From NCBI GenBank assembly GCA_037349315.1, contig JBAIAC010000021.1, positions 4,278,001 through 4,342,000 of the forward strand: DNA of 64,000 nucleotides, given 5' to 3'. The DNA comes from Chelydra serpentina (taxonomy: Eukaryota > Chordata > Testudines > Chelydridae). The position numbers and the translations under genes were made by a program. The notes beneath the pieces are model-generated. The model saw only the letters and a program-made list of their open reading frames with translations, ran no database searches and was not told where the DNA came from. Shown in pieces: positions 11,065-26,000 of the stretch (within the stretch, counting starts at the first letter, position 1; the number at the start of each line of letters is the position of its first letter).

Positions 11065-14000
11065 ACAGGATGGCCGTGTTTGGATTACATTGCCAGAGTG
11101 CCGTCCTCTTCCCCGAAAGCTTCGATGCTACAGGGTCCCCTCTGAAGCAGCTGCAATCCTGGGATTTTTATGAACCCGAGAATCTTGGTTTGGGTAAGAG
11201 ATTTTACCACAAGAGGCTGCAGCAATGCCTGCCTTTGAAGAGCAGCCCTGAACAGTCTCCTCCAGGAGGAACAAGCACACTGACCTGGACTCCTTGGTGG
11301 TAATGACAGAAGAGAGCTGGTTTGCTGCTAGCCAATCCCAGGCCTCTGCCTGAGCCACTTCCCCGCCGAACTGCAGTTTGATGCACCTGGAACACACAAC
11401 ATCCAGCATCGTATACTGCACGTAGCGCACAAAGCTGGGGTCCCCATGTCCCCCCCCTCCCACAGCTACACCATGAAACTGTTCAGTCGGGTTGCTCCTC
11501 CCCAACGCAGTTATACTCCCAGCAGCTCCTGGCTTAGCTGGTTTAAACAGGAGATGCCGTGGTAACCACTCGGTTAAAGTTAAACTCTACAGATAGGTCA
11601 ATTTAAAAACAATCACACCCTAGGCTCCTAAGTGACGAGAGCCCCTCAATAACCAACCTGACCCTTGTGTGGGCACTAGGAAAAGCCAGGACACTAAGCA
11701 CGGGAGTGTAGTCTGCATGTGCCAACAAGCAGGAATGGCCTCTCAAGTGCTCCTAGCACGGCCCCCTTGTGACGCCAATACCCCGCTGTGGAATCACAGC
11801 ATTTGCCGGTGTGAAAAGAAACGCTGCAGAAGTACTCCAGATGTATTCCAGTAGGTGTCTCTAATGTGAGGCAGCAGCTGAAAAAGGGAAGCCAGCCCCA
11901 CATGTGCTCCAGCAGGTGCAGTTTGAGAACAGCTGAGCTACACAGTGAGAAAAGCCTCTTTGCTTTCAGTGAACATAAATGCTGTCAGCCCCAGAGCCCA
12001 GACACCCCGTGTCAGAGCCAAGACGCCAGGAAGGATTTGAAACACTCCTGTTTTGATGTTTCCTGATGTTTAGATCTTAGGGGGCAGCCCCTCATTCCTG
12101 ATGTGTGTTGAAGATCATTTTTGGTTGAAAATTCAAGCTTAGATGCACACACACGTGTGGGACTCCCCCACAAGGGCTTGAGGGGATGGCTCTTAGCTCT
12201 CCCCACCCCAGGAGTGAGGAGAGGATATCACTAACCATCTCCTTCCCTTTTGCTGATCCCTGCCCTCCTCACTTAAACCCAGCTGTTTCCAAAAGCACAA
12301 CTAATCTTAACACTTAACATTTGCAGGCTTCTGAGACAGCTGAGAGTTGACAGGCCGGAACGGTCCTAATTCCACAGAGCGTATGCAATACCAGTTCTTC
12401 AGCATGTGTGTTATATAACCTTAAAAGCATGACAACGTGTCACATACTTGAAAGCCAGCCCCTCAAAGACAGGTGTCAGGGGGAGTTTGAAGGTCTGGCA
12501 GAGCGAGACGGCTGTGTCAAAGAGGCCAGCCTGAACCAAGAGAGCGACCATTTCCTCCGGCGAAGAGCTTCCTGCGCAAACAGAACACCCAATCAGCACG
12601 TGCCACAAACCGAACATTCACACAGACCTTCTTAAAATTCAACACTGCAGCATGGGACAACACCTTACTGAGGGATTCACTGGGAAAGCTACACTGGGGT
12701 AATACCTTAGAAGTCAGGAATTCTCCACAAAGCAACATTACACTGTGCAAAGTGGCAGAGTTATAAACAGTGTAAAAAAAAAAAAAGTGTTAGGAGACTC
12801 CAGGAATAACAGAAAAACAAGCCTGACTTCAGTGCCAGGTAAACTGGCTGAAATAGCAACTCAAAGACTAGAAAAGTTTGATGACTCTTTAACCTCATTC
12901 TCCTAAACTGTTGGACTTTAAAAAAAACAAACAAAAAAAAAACTGAGGCAGAGTGCAAGCATGGAAAGCCTCAGCCTAAATGGTTAAAGTTTAGCAAAAT
13001 TATAACTGATCAAAACAGATTTTAACCAAAAAGTGTTCAGCAAATTTACCTATAGGCGTCGTTCGGCTGTAAACCAAAAACCCTGCTTGCCTCTTGGTAG
13101 CAGGAAGGATTGATGGGAATATTCTCACTCTTAGGTGGTGTTTGTACTATGCTGACAGCCAACAATATTACAGGCTAAAGAGTGATCCTGCCTCTGAGGT
13201 GGAACACTGCAGTGTTTAACAGCACAAAGAAACACAAGCATATTGGTTCTGGACAGGCAGTGAAAAATACTGTATCCAATTAAAAATGCAGGAGACCTTA
13301 AGGAGGCAGAAGGTAATTACTTGAGCTGGAATTTGTCTAGGAGAAGAGCCACCTACTTTTGAGAGATTTAATCTTCCTCTACCCCCCAATTTGCCTAGAC
13401 TTCTGAATGACAATAGCAAAGAAAGCAACTAACAGCAGCAATGCTCCAGACATTTTGCTGGTGCACTGCTTAAAGAATAGACTGAAGAAATGCTCACCAT
13501 TTATACTTCTTGTAGCAGCCTAGGTTCTCACAGATTTCTAGATTCCAAGGCCAGAAGGGACCACTGTGATCATCTAGTCTGACCTCCTGGGTAACACAGG
13601 CCAGAGACCTGCCCCCAGACAATCCCTAGAGCAGAGCTTTTAGAAAGACATCCAACCTTGACTTAAAAATTGTCAGTGATGGAGACTCCACCATGACCCA
13701 TTATAAATTGTTCCAATGGTTAATTACTCTCATTGTTAAAAAGGTACGTCTTATTTCCAGTCTGCATTTGTTTAGCTTCAACTTCCAGTCTTTGGATTGT
13801 GTTGGACTTTTCTCTGCTAGATTGAAGAGCTCATTATTAAATATCTGTTCCCAGTGCAGGTACTTATAGACTGTGATCAAGTCACCCCTTAACCTTCCCT
13901 TTATTAAGCTAACTAGAATGAGTTCTTTGGGTAAGTCTATACTGCAATTAGACACCCACGGCTGGCCCATGCCAGCTGACTCAGGCTTGTGGGGCTCGGG

Positions 14001-17000
14001 CTATGAGGCTGTTTAATTGCGGTGGGCGTTTGGGCTTGGGCCGCACCTAGAGTTGCCAACTTTGGTTGGACATATTTCTGGAGGTTTCATCTGATGACAT
14101 CTTTAATTAAAGATTAATCTTTAATTCCTGGAGACTCCAGGATAATCCTGGAGGCTTGACAACCCTAGCTGCAGGCCAGGCTTTGGCACTCTGCAAGGTG
14201 GGAGGGTCCCAGAACTCCAGCTTCAGCCCAAGCCCAAATATAAACACTGCAAGCCCCTCAAGCCTGAGCCCTGCGAGCCCAAGTCAGCAGTGGGTTTTTA
14301 ATTGCAGTGTAGACGTATCCTTTGAGTCTCTCACTATAAAGCAAATTTTCTAATCCTGTAACCATTCTACTGACTCTTCTCTGAACCCTCTCCCATTTAG
14401 AAACACCCCTTGTAGGTTTCCCATTCCAGTATAGCCAGGTCCATCCCTGGTTGGCTTGTGAGATCTGACGAGATCACAAGACAACCTGGCTGCAGGTGCA
14501 AAACAGTCTCACATCACCATCCGTGCGTATGAACTACACCCCTGCGCTCCGAGCTCTGTGGGCCAGTATCCTGTCCCTACCTGCAACAGCAGCTGTCGAT
14601 GGGTCATGCTGCGCAAGAGTCAGTCGGATGCGCGCCAGCATGCACTCCTTCTCCAAATCCTCCAGCTCCAGGATTTCGATCTGGCGTGCTGCTGTACAGA
14701 ACAGATGTTTGTTTAGAGAGTGCCCAGTGCGGGCCAGATGCTTTACAGACAAAGGGGATGGGAAAGGCCCTGTTTTACAGAGCTTATGGTCTAAACAGTC
14801 AATAGATAAAGGAAGATTGGGATGCAACCTACAAGTGACTGAAGAGAGCACACGTGGTCATTTAGGATATACATCTACACTGTAATCTGGTGGGATGATT
14901 CATAGATCATAGAATATCAGGGTTGGAAGGGACCTTAGGAGGTCATCTAGTCCAACCCCCTGCTCAAAGAAGGACCAATCCCCATTTTTTTTGCCCCAGA
15001 TCCCTAAATGGCCCCCTCAAGGATTGAACTCACAACCCTGGGTTTAGCAGGCCAATGCTCAAACCACTGAGCTATCCCTCCCATTATAGTGCGCGTAGAC
15101 AGCTCTGACCTAGCACGAGACTCAATTATCTAGTTAAATCAAAACACTCTTGGGTATATTGATATGTGTTGCAATCACTCCTCACAACTGCAGTGTAGGC
15201 CTACCCTAAGTTAACACTTCCACAAGAGGATGACTAGCCTTTAGGGGACTTGGTGAAACCCATTTTTTAAGGAAGGACTTGCAGGAGAATGTGGTGGCAT
15301 GGCAGACGAGGCCAGAGAGGAAGCTCCAACCACAGAGCACCCTAGGAAAGAAGCTGCACGTGCAAAACAGTCTCATCACCGCTCCGTGAATTACACACTC
15401 TGCAATTACGTATAAAACAAACCAAGTTTAAAACACCCTCAGCCCTGGTGACTAATGGAACCCTCTATCCCATCAAGCTGCGCATATTAGGTACTTGAGT
15501 AGCCACCTGACCTTTGACTGCAGCCCTTACCCTACCTCCCCCAGTGCGCACATCACAGCTGAAGTACATTGCAGGATATTCAGGGCAGGGGCCACGTCTT
15601 CTACGGTTGGATGGCACTTAGCACACACCGCAGCACTCAATGAGCATGCAAGGTAGCTTCACTGACCGAGCATGTGTGTAAGGGTGAAGAAGCACTGGGG
15701 AATGGCCCATTCAGGCTTTATGAAGGCTGCAGTAAAACTGATCTTCTGGAGATGCCATGTGCTGTGCTCTCCCTTAGTCAAGGATGTCTCTGGGGCACAT
15801 GAGAAAGCAGATCTGGACTCACCTATGACTCCAGAACACTCTCACTCTCATTTTAGCTGGCAACAACTAGACTTTGCTCTCAATGTTTTAAATAAGTGAA
15901 GGACTTTTAGATTATAGGTCTTCAAAATGGCTCCTCTGGACATTATGCAGAGGGGCTAGCATGCCTATGTGTCTCTCTTATCAACCTATGGAGTCATATT
16001 ACAGCAAACAATTGAACAGAATTCACCTTGACCGACTTCTCCTTGCTAGTTTTTAACTCCTATGCAGCATTTAGACAGATCCAGTTAAGAACATTACAAA
16101 TGCCAGACTCTGGCTAACATAACAGGTAGTTTTTATTATTATTCCTGTCTTTTGAAATGTTTAAAAAAAACACAACTAGAAATGGTGCCTCAGGCAGACC
16201 CTTTGTGGTGCCCATTTCCCACTAAATCACATGCCTTGAGAAAACATTTCGGTACCGAAATGAAGATAAATACACATGCAAAACAAGGCAGTGGTCAGAG
16301 TGAAGTCTGTTGTGCTGGAATATGCCCTTCCCTGAACTTGCTAGGAATATGTTTGTTATGCAGACAATGTAATACAAGAGGAAAGGCCATTGTTGTCATA
16401 ACTCTGATATTTTTGTATTTTTTACAAATCAGTCTGCTGGAATTTTAAGAATGTGAACGCCAAGGCCATGAGGGGGATTAGAGAAAGGCAGCTCACTTTT
16501 CTAGTGCTACTTCAAGTGGTACAGAGGCTGTGGAAGGAGGGGAGCCCTCTCCCAGGTTACTAGCCAGCGGCATAACTTTTGAGTCAAAGGCAAAGAGTGC
16601 TGGAATACAAGAATTATGGGAGGCGCCAGTGACTTACTTGGGACAGCTGTGCACTCCCCATCATGGCTTCTCTTTGGGGACGCTCCTGGGCGTTCATACT
16701 GCCAGGAAGAAAAAGGTTCAGTTGAAGTTGGATTTCAAAGGGTAGGCCGCTTCCCCATCCCCATCTAATGCTCCATGTCAGACGCTGTCACGCTGGGAGA
16801 GCTGTAGGGCTATAAAGCAATTCCAAAGGCTACATCTGTATGGGTCTGGCTGCAGAAAGCAGCGCAAGTCTCACAGTCTCTGCCCCCGCAAACCAAACTT
16901 CTGCAGTAAGATCTCAGATGTTGGAAGCAAAATGAAGCATTCACACTTATGTAAGAAACAAAACCTATCAAAGTTCAGGAGAACCAAGGAAACAAGGCAC

Positions 17001-20000
17001 AGAATTTGTAGCTTGGTCCTTGATTATAGCGATCTCCCCCCCTTTGTGAAATGAAGTGGATGGAATGCCTTTTGGAGGACTACACCCAATAAGAACAGCG
17101 TATCGCTAAAACAAGCACAGTGCACCCTGAATGGGAGGTGAACTTCAAAGCAGTTATCCTGGCTACAGGGCTCTGATGATTACAGCATCTGCACGTTACA
17201 TGATGGCTTCTGTTCTAAACTCAGCCCAAAATGGATTTCTCTTTTCCCCCATCCTCACTGTACAAAGAAAATCCATTCATCTGCATGTGTTATAAGGCGC
17301 GGGGCGGGGGAAAGGAGGATGCATAAATACATTTTTCACTTTTTGCTTCTCAAACAGCTGACCCAAAAAAAAGCAACTGAGTCGTGTCTAGGTCTCAGCG
17401 AAGATGGAGAAAACTGGGAAAGTTCAGAGTATTCAAGTTTTCGGCTGCACGTGGTTAGCAAGTATCTGAACATTTTAACCCACTGGAAGTAGTTCTCCTT
17501 GCCCCTCGCGCAACATGGGCCCTGTCTAGACAACTGGGTTTGCTGGCATAGCCGTTTGGGAGAACTATACCAGCCAGCGAGCCCTTTTGCCAGTACAGCA
17601 TCGCCCAGTTCCCCAACTGGAATCATCAGTACTGGGGTAAGGACTCTTCTGCCTGCGGAACTGTCTCCGCACTGGGGGCTTCGGCAGCAGAGCTATGTTG
17701 ATCAGCTTGCAATTCTCTCACCCCCACACACTGACATGGCGATGCCCATCTATTTTTCTAGTCGAGACCACGCCCTAGTGATGTTATGAAACACAAACGT
17801 TGCCAGCTTAATCCCTGCTGAGTATGATCAAAAGGGGGCTGAGAGCAGCCGGCTAGACCGCCCCCAGTCGGAGCCCTGGCGCAGTGGTTGGTGCTGGCTC
17901 CTTCCTCCAGTCTCACAATACACAGGGCCAGTCCTGTTTGGGGAGAGCAGCAATAGTAGGCATTTGAGATTGGCAGCCACCAGCCAGAGCCTATGGCTAA
18001 GGCCCTACAAAATTCACAGTTCATTTTGATTAATTTCATGGCCAGAGGGTTTTTTAATTGGTCAGTTTACATCTGAAATGTCAGTGTTGTAACCGTGGGG
18101 TCCCAACACAAAAGGTACCTGGAGGAGGGTCTGATCTCCTCCTCCCCCTCTCCCCCCCACGAGGAGCTGTGCAGGTGAGGACGTCCTGTCCCTCCTCAGC
18201 CCAGCTGGGACATGCAGCTAGTAGCCCCCGCCTGGGGCACCCCCAGCAGCACACGGGAGATCGAACCCACCTCCACAAGCCTCCTCCAGCTGCAGGAACC
18301 TCTGGGGCTGCTGCCCAGCCCCACAGCTTCCTACAGCAGGGGGAGGCACATGGAGGTGGACCTGATCTCACCCCCCCCCCCCCCCCCCGAGCGTGGCTGT
18401 GCAGGGGAAGGACAAATCCTGTCCCTCCCCAGCCCGGCCCGGACTCGCAGCTAGGAGCCCCCAGCAGAACAGGGGATATCAGATTTCATGGGGAAGGGCT
18501 TATTTCACGGTTCATGACACGTTTTTCACAGCCATGGAATTGGTAGGGCCCTACCTATGGCCGGCCTCATGTACTCTATGGTAGCAGGAATGGTAGGTAA
18601 ACCCCATTGGTGACATCAGAATGGCCTTACAGTAGAAGCACCTTCACAACGAAAGGGGTCGCTACTAAAAAACCAGGCCCATAGCCAACACTTTGACAGA
18701 TTTAAAAGAAGCCGAAGGTTCAAGATTTCATACCACTGCTCCGGAAGCCGGCTGCACTATCCATGCGTATTCTGGGCGGATGAGCCGTAAGCAGTTAATG
18801 GCAGCAAGATAGCAGTTCCCTTGTTTCTGAAGTCCTCGGAGTGTCCGCACCTCCCTGCCCAGGCGCATGCCATATTCAAACATCACTGTCCCAGCTGGGG
18901 AAGAAGACGTGAACGTTTCAGCACACAGCAGAATTCTCTTTCCATTGGACTGACTCCTCTGGGGATTTGCTGGCTATACATAGGAGGCACTGGCTAGGCC
19001 AGAGAGACGGGCAACAGCACTATACTATACCACAGGGCTATACCTAAGAGAGCCCATGGCATCTGGACAGATAAACAGAATACATAATGGAGAGAACCAC
19101 ACGACAGACTGTGCATGGACAAAGATCTACTAGTACAGCTATACCAGGCAAGGAGTGCCCAGTGCCGAGATACATGGGACTAGCGATGTCTGGCAGCCTT
19201 ACCCTTGCGATAGTTATGACGGTAGATGTGGAAAGCATAGAGCAGCTCATAGTAATTGTGAGTCATCAGGTCCACGGCGCGAGCTCGAGACTCGATTATC
19301 CCCACAACCTAAGACACAGGAGACACGGGAGTTTTTCAGCCGGCTTCCACTACACCAGTTTTCCTCCCCAGCCCGCAGCCGGCGAATTACCTCATTATGG
19401 AGGTTCACGTAGGGGAACTCCACCAGGTCCTGCAGCTGGGAGCGCTCACACAGAACCACCACCAGCTGGCGCAAACAGTCCAGCTGCCTAGGAAGAGACG
19501 AAGGCAAAGCTAGTCTAATGAACTCGGATAGGCAGGCAGGATGCACATCTGCCAGCAGAGGAGGTCACAAGCCATGAGAGGTTCAGACTTGTGATTGGGG
19601 GGGGGGGGGGGGGTGAGGACTCCCCATCCCATTTGGGCCCCAAGAGGAAGGCCTGCATTTGGCTTCAGGCCAAGCTTTTGGGACGCAAAAGGAGGTGGCG
19701 GTGGAGAAATCTGCAGGAGGCTTGGCTGGACAGGGGAGCTGTTCTCTACAAGTGTCCTAGGGACCAGAGCTCCTCCTTCCTTGCCAGAAGGTGAAAAATT
19801 CAGGCAGAACCCCTGCACTACTGAGTCCCATACATACACTCCCCCCTCAGGCTTATGAATCTGATTGGGGTGGGAAAGCCTCTCACTAACTGGCTGGCCA
19901 GTCTCTGTCCCTCTTGGTCCTGTGTTCTTCTCCTGTCATGAACGGGCTTCTCGGACAATGGACAGTCTGTAGGGCCTATTTAGTGTGGGCTTAATGGGAG

Positions 20001-23000
20001 GGTGGGGGGGGTCCTTAAACTATTTTTGCTGGGAACCCCTTTGAAAATATTTCAGATTGTGATGACCAGCCCGCTCCATACCATGCCACCCAACTCTGAA
20101 GCCAGCAACAGCGCAGAAGTAATGGTGGTAATACCATACCAGGCCACCCTTACTTCTGCGCAGCCGCTGGTGGTTGCTCTGCCTTCAGAGCTGGGTGCCT
20201 GGCCAGCAGCTGCTGCTCTCCAGCCACCCAGCTCTGAAGGCAGCGCAGAAGTAAGGGTGGCAATACCATGACCCCCCCTACAATAGGCTTGCAACCCCCT
20301 TTTGGGTTGGAACCCCCAGTTTGAGAAACGCTGGCTTATAGCATACCCAGGGATAAACCGGGTTTTGGCTTTCAGGGTGAGAAGGAGCTGTGGCAGCCAG
20401 GCAGACCCTCGGGTTAACCACAGCCAGGGTACACAGTTTTAAAGACAATGGTCCGTCTACACTAAGTGCTAGGTGGGGTTTAACCTGTTCACATGATTTA
20501 ACTAACACCTTACTCAGTGCAGACAATGCCTTTGCTTGGGAACCCCTGGGGCCCCAGGCTGTGACGGCCTGCAGCTGGACAACGAGCCCCAAAGCAGGGG
20601 CATTTCCCGCTGCAGGGGCTCTCCAAAGATGCTAGCTCCTGCACGCTTGCCACAGGGGCAGTGCTCGCTCCGTGACACTCGCTGCCGACATGGACATCAT
20701 CTTACTGGGCACAAGCAGTACCTAAAAAGCAGCTGGATTGATGGATGAATTGGGGCTATGGTTTCATTGGGTTATACAGACAGGCCTGGCTCCATACAGC
20801 CCGTATTCAGGATTCACGGTCTAGTTCCCGTCTAGCACAGTGCCACGGTGAAAGGATCCACATTTGAATCCGACAGGCATGAAGCATCCCAATCAGTTTC
20901 TTCCACTGCACTGAACGAAGCGCAAATATCACATCAGAGCGATGGTAATGTTCTGTACTAACAGCTTTCCAAATGGGCGAGAGGTTGCGAGACAGATGCT
21001 AAGTGCAGCCCACAGCTCAAACAGTAGAGCAGCAGAGTTGAAGGACACAAGGATGTTACCTGCTGGAATCTGGATTCTGGGTTAAGGCCTCATACGCTTG
21101 GCTATTGTGCCCTAAATCCAAGTGATGTTTGAAAATGCACGTCCTCAAAGTAGCCTAAAACACCAGAGAGCGTAACTCAGTTCAGTCAATATTATCTGTA
21201 CCAATTAAGATAAATTCTTGGTGCCAGCAATAGCTGCTGCATGGAAAAAACCCAATGTCTCAGCACAAAAGAATTAATGCCTACCTGGCTTCTCCAGTCA
21301 TCAGCTGCTTCTGTGATTGCTAGAGTTGCTAACTGGATGACCAGTTCAGGTAAACCAATAATGTCCAGCAATCGCAGGACCTAGAGAGAAGACAGACTCT
21401 GGTTTGGGATGTAGCAGTGTCTAAGAATGTGGAGAATTTTGTTCTCTTTATCATGAGAAAGTTATTTCCACACTCACTGAATTCAGAAACAACCAAAAAA
21501 GATTTTGCTGATGTTTGCAAAAAACACGTTCGTTTTCCAGCAGATGTCAAGAATGAAAGATTTCAAACCCAAAGAGGGATGCTTTGGTACGTTATAAACA
21601 GCGGGATCGAAGAATCAAGGCACTGGTGTGTTTCACAGCTAGGGACTTTTCTGCAGAATGCAGCCCACAGAACTGTGATCTACAACTAAAACTTCTCTCT
21701 CTCTCTCGGTTTATAAGCCTTTATGGTTGCAAAAATTCCCAAAGAACAAACCTGTAAAGCAAACGCAATGCTCTCATTGAGGGTGTGCAAACTGGAACAG
21801 CAGCAACAAAAGACGCAGCCTGCTCCATTCATCTCTAGGGGCATTTGATCATTCAAATGTCAGACCAGCTAACCATTTGAGGGCTGATGATCGTAAAAGA
21901 GATGTAGCTAACACACTCACCCATCAATCCCGAGCCCCTGCTTACACCTCTCCAGGTGCCAAAAGCACCAACTGTCCCCAGCTTAGCTACCACAACCTCC
22001 CCCCCCCCCCCCCCACATGGATAGCTTATTTGTTCTGTGGTAGCACCCAGGAGCCTGAGTATGGAACAGGCCCCGCAAGGCACTGTACAGACAAAACAGA
22101 GTCTCTGACCCACAACCACAATTTAAGTAGCTACCACAATGCAGTTAGGCACTCTCAATAGAATTCACAGATTAAGGCCAGAGACTCTCACCTAGTGATT
22201 CCTGCATCAAGCCTACAACTGTTTGAGCTAGACTAGAGTATATTATTCAGAAAGATACACAGAGTCTTGACAAAAGACATCAAGTGATAGAGAAACTATC
22301 ACATCCTTAGGTCAGTTACTCCAAGAATTAATCACCCTCATTGTTAAACACTGGCACCTTATCCCTAGTCTGCATTTGTCTGGGTTCAGTTTCCACCCAA
22401 TGGCTCCCATCCTGCTTCTGTCTGATCAATTAGAGCCCTCTGCCAGCAGAAGTCTCTTCCCCATGCAGATCAGTCTCCAAGAACCAAATCACCTCTTAGC
22501 CCTTTCTTGGATAATATAAATAGATCGAGCTTCTGAAGTCTCCCTATAAGGCAGTTTCTCCAGACCTCAAACCATTCTTGCAGTTTACTGAAAGTTGAGG
22601 GGCAGACTAATAAATTGCATTTAATATGACACACACTACAAGAGATACTGTGCTGACTTCTTCACTGCCAGGTTTTAGCCAATAGCAATCCTCATTTTGT
22701 ATTTACCTAGCAGCAGCCAGAGATTTCCAGATGGCAGAAACCCGAGGGCCTTGCTGCAAAATGAACGTCTACCCTGTCAAGAGCCTAACATGGCTCCAGT
22801 TCTAATGGAGATCATTTTGTAGCCTTAATCATAGAAGTTGGCTTACATCCAAGTCTTTAGCACGGCTAGGGAAAGGCCTGCCATGAAGCATGAAGACAGG
22901 CTGCCTTGGCAGCATCCACAACCAAACTTTCACAGCAAGCACCAAGTTGCTGTACTGTCATGGCAGCAATACCTTGTCATAATACTGCAGGCGCGGGGTA

Positions 23001-26000
23001 GAAGCCATCTCGCCGTCCTCGGCTCGGATCAGCCTGTCTAAGAACTCCTCTTTTCCAACTTCGGATGCAGCCTGACAGAAACAGTCCAGAGCCTGGAAGA
23101 AAAATAAAGTTTCTAAGTACTCCCTTTCTCAGGTGACTGACTCAATCCAGAATACAGGTGAACAGGACAGCTTGGCTGTGTGCCAGGCTACGCAGGATCA
23201 CCACAGGCCAGTCCATTAACCCCTAGCTAGATATGTGTTTCCATAGGTGTCTCAAAGCCTCCCAGGTATTTAAAAACAATTTCCCCCTGCCCCTTCCCTG
23301 TCTGAAGGAGGAATAGCTCAACCCAGTTTGTACACTTGCTTGCTCATTTACACTTGTGTATATGAGAGAGTGCGTGTGAGAAAATCCAAGGGAAAGCTAC
23401 ACTAAGAAATGCAAAACTCATTTCTTTCTGAGTAACATCTTCTAGTCCTAGGAACAGAATGTAACCGGCAGTCAGGTAAGTGTTACAGTGCGGATCCACC
23501 ACTGAACCCTGCACATGAAGCAATGCTCCACTCTGGGAAGCAGTTTCGTACCTTGTGTCCCTCGCCCATAACAAGGTAACATCTTCCCATCAAGAAGCGA
23601 CAGGAGCCTACGTTCACGTGACACCAGGGCTGGAGTAGGCGAATGTATTCCTAAGAGACAAAAAGTGTCCTCTGATCAGAGACACAAAAGCTTTAACATT
23701 CCCTGAACGCTGATTATGAACCAACACGCCCCTGTATTCCAGCAAGATAGTCCCTGTTTTACCAGAGAAACAAACTGAGGATTTCAGCTTTGGATTCCTG
23801 CAATGCTATTTTAGTGGCAGGCTGTAACTGTAGTACTAAGATAAACACAGGGCACCAGGGTGACTCCATGTTCTGCTGATCCTATTTCCAGATGTCATTA
23901 GCAAACGAGGAATCTTAATGGGAAGTGTGAGGTGCGTTATCAGCAGAGTGTGTAGCGACAACTCTAGTTAACGGCACCTACGTGTTTCCGTTCCGAAGGG
24001 CCTTTTTCAGGTGCTTGTAACAGTCACTCACCTTTTGGACAGATCTTCCAGGTTGGGAATCCCCACGGTGAAAATCCATGTAAACAAAAGTGGTTCAGCT
24101 GCTTTCAGCACAAAGGTGGTGGGGGAAACACACACACATTTTGATTTGGCGGCGTTAAAAGGGGTCAACAAATATTTGATGCAAGCTCACTCCTAATAAG
24201 GGTTTAACAATCTCCCTCCGCCCTAACAGCACCGTGTATATCTATAGAACAACCCCCTGTCACATTCACTATGCAGGAGGGCTTAGAATGAGGTATCTGG
24301 CACAGCATACAGGTGGGTCAGAAGGAGCCCTACTTCAATGCACACGGACACATGGCCAGCAGTCTAGCACAGTATTCCCTACCCTTTTCAGCTGGCAAGC
24401 CTTTCAGTCACAAATTTTTACATTACATTTATTATAAGAGTAAAAAAGGGTATCCGTGATAGCGACAAGTCTATGTAATGTAATGTGTTGGTGTGCATGT
24501 TTCAAGAGGTCGGCAGAGGACATTTGACCTTGAGGGGTCAGGGTATGCAGCGAGTGAGGGAACCAGACTGTATAACAACCTAAAGCAAAGACTAAGTCTC
24601 ATGGCCTCCCCCGCCCGCCCCAGCATGCTTTGTGGGTCCCCTAGGGCTCACGACCCACCAGTTGAGAAACACTCCTTTAGCAAACAGTGCCAGCTCTCTC
24701 TCTTTTCTAGTTCCCCTTTTCACAAGACAAGATTACATTTTAAAACTGTGCTGAAAAAACGTACATTTGAGGCAAAGGTAAGGCTGTGCTGGGAAACTTC
24801 GCTCTGAACCCTAGCGCATAAGCATCAAAAGAATGTAGCTACATAGTCACCTGTGTTCTACCTACCTATGGTACTTATCCTGCCCCCACTATTCTAGTAT
24901 CAGACCGTCCCACATCTAATGTGTTCATCCCATTCCAGATGGGAACAGAGGCAAAGATACACTAAGGGCTTGTCTTCACTACCCGCCGGATCGGCGGGTA
25001 GCAATCGATCTATCGGGGATCGATTTTTCGCGTCTCGTTAAGACGCGCCTAATCGATCCCCGATCGCGCTCCCCGTCGGCGCCGTAAAACCACGTCATCG
25101 ACCGGCGCAAGCGGAGTCGACGGGGGAGCTGCAGTGATCGACGCGCCGCCGTCTTCATGGTCAGGTAAGCCGATTACGATACGCCGATTTCAGCTACGTT
25201 ATTCACGTAGCTGAATCTGCGTATCGTAGATCGACCCCCCTCCGCTAGTGTAGCCCTGGGCTAAGGCACTTAAGAACCTATATCTTCCGAGTCCAAACTA
25301 GCCCCCTAACCACTGAGCCATCCTTCCTGTCTACATGTTGGTCTCACAGCACCCTTCCTTCATTTAGTAGTGGAGTCAGGGAATCTAACTTATTTTGGGT
25401 AACATTCTATTTGTGATCACCAGGATGTAAAACTGGAGTAAATTCATAGAGGTTGCTCCAAATTTACATCCATATAAACCAAGATTACATGTAGGCCTTC
25501 AGGGGGATAAATACCAGGGAGGGAGAGGAATTATTTCAGCTCAGTACCAATGTGGACACAAGCACAAATGGATATAAACTGGCCATCAGGAAGTTTAGAC
25601 TTGAAATTAGACGAAGGTTTCTAACATCAGAGGAGTGAAGTTCTGGAACAGCCTTCCAAGGGAAGCAGTGGAGGCAAAAGACCTATCTGGCTTCAAGATT
25701 AAGCTAGATAAGTTTATGGAGGGGATGGTTTGATGGGATAACATGATCTTGGCAATTAATTGATCTTTGACTATCAGTGGTAAATAGGCCCAATGGCCGG
25801 TGATGGGATGTTAGAAGTTACTACAGAGAACTTTTTCCTGGGTGTCTGGCAGGTGAGTCTTGCCCATATTCTCAGGGTTCAGCTGATCGCCATATTTGGG
25901 GTCGGGAAGGAATTTTCCTCCAGGGTAGATTGGCAGAGGCCCTGGAGGTTTTTTGCCTTCCTCTGCAGCATGGGGCACAGGTCACTTGCTGGAGAAGTCT

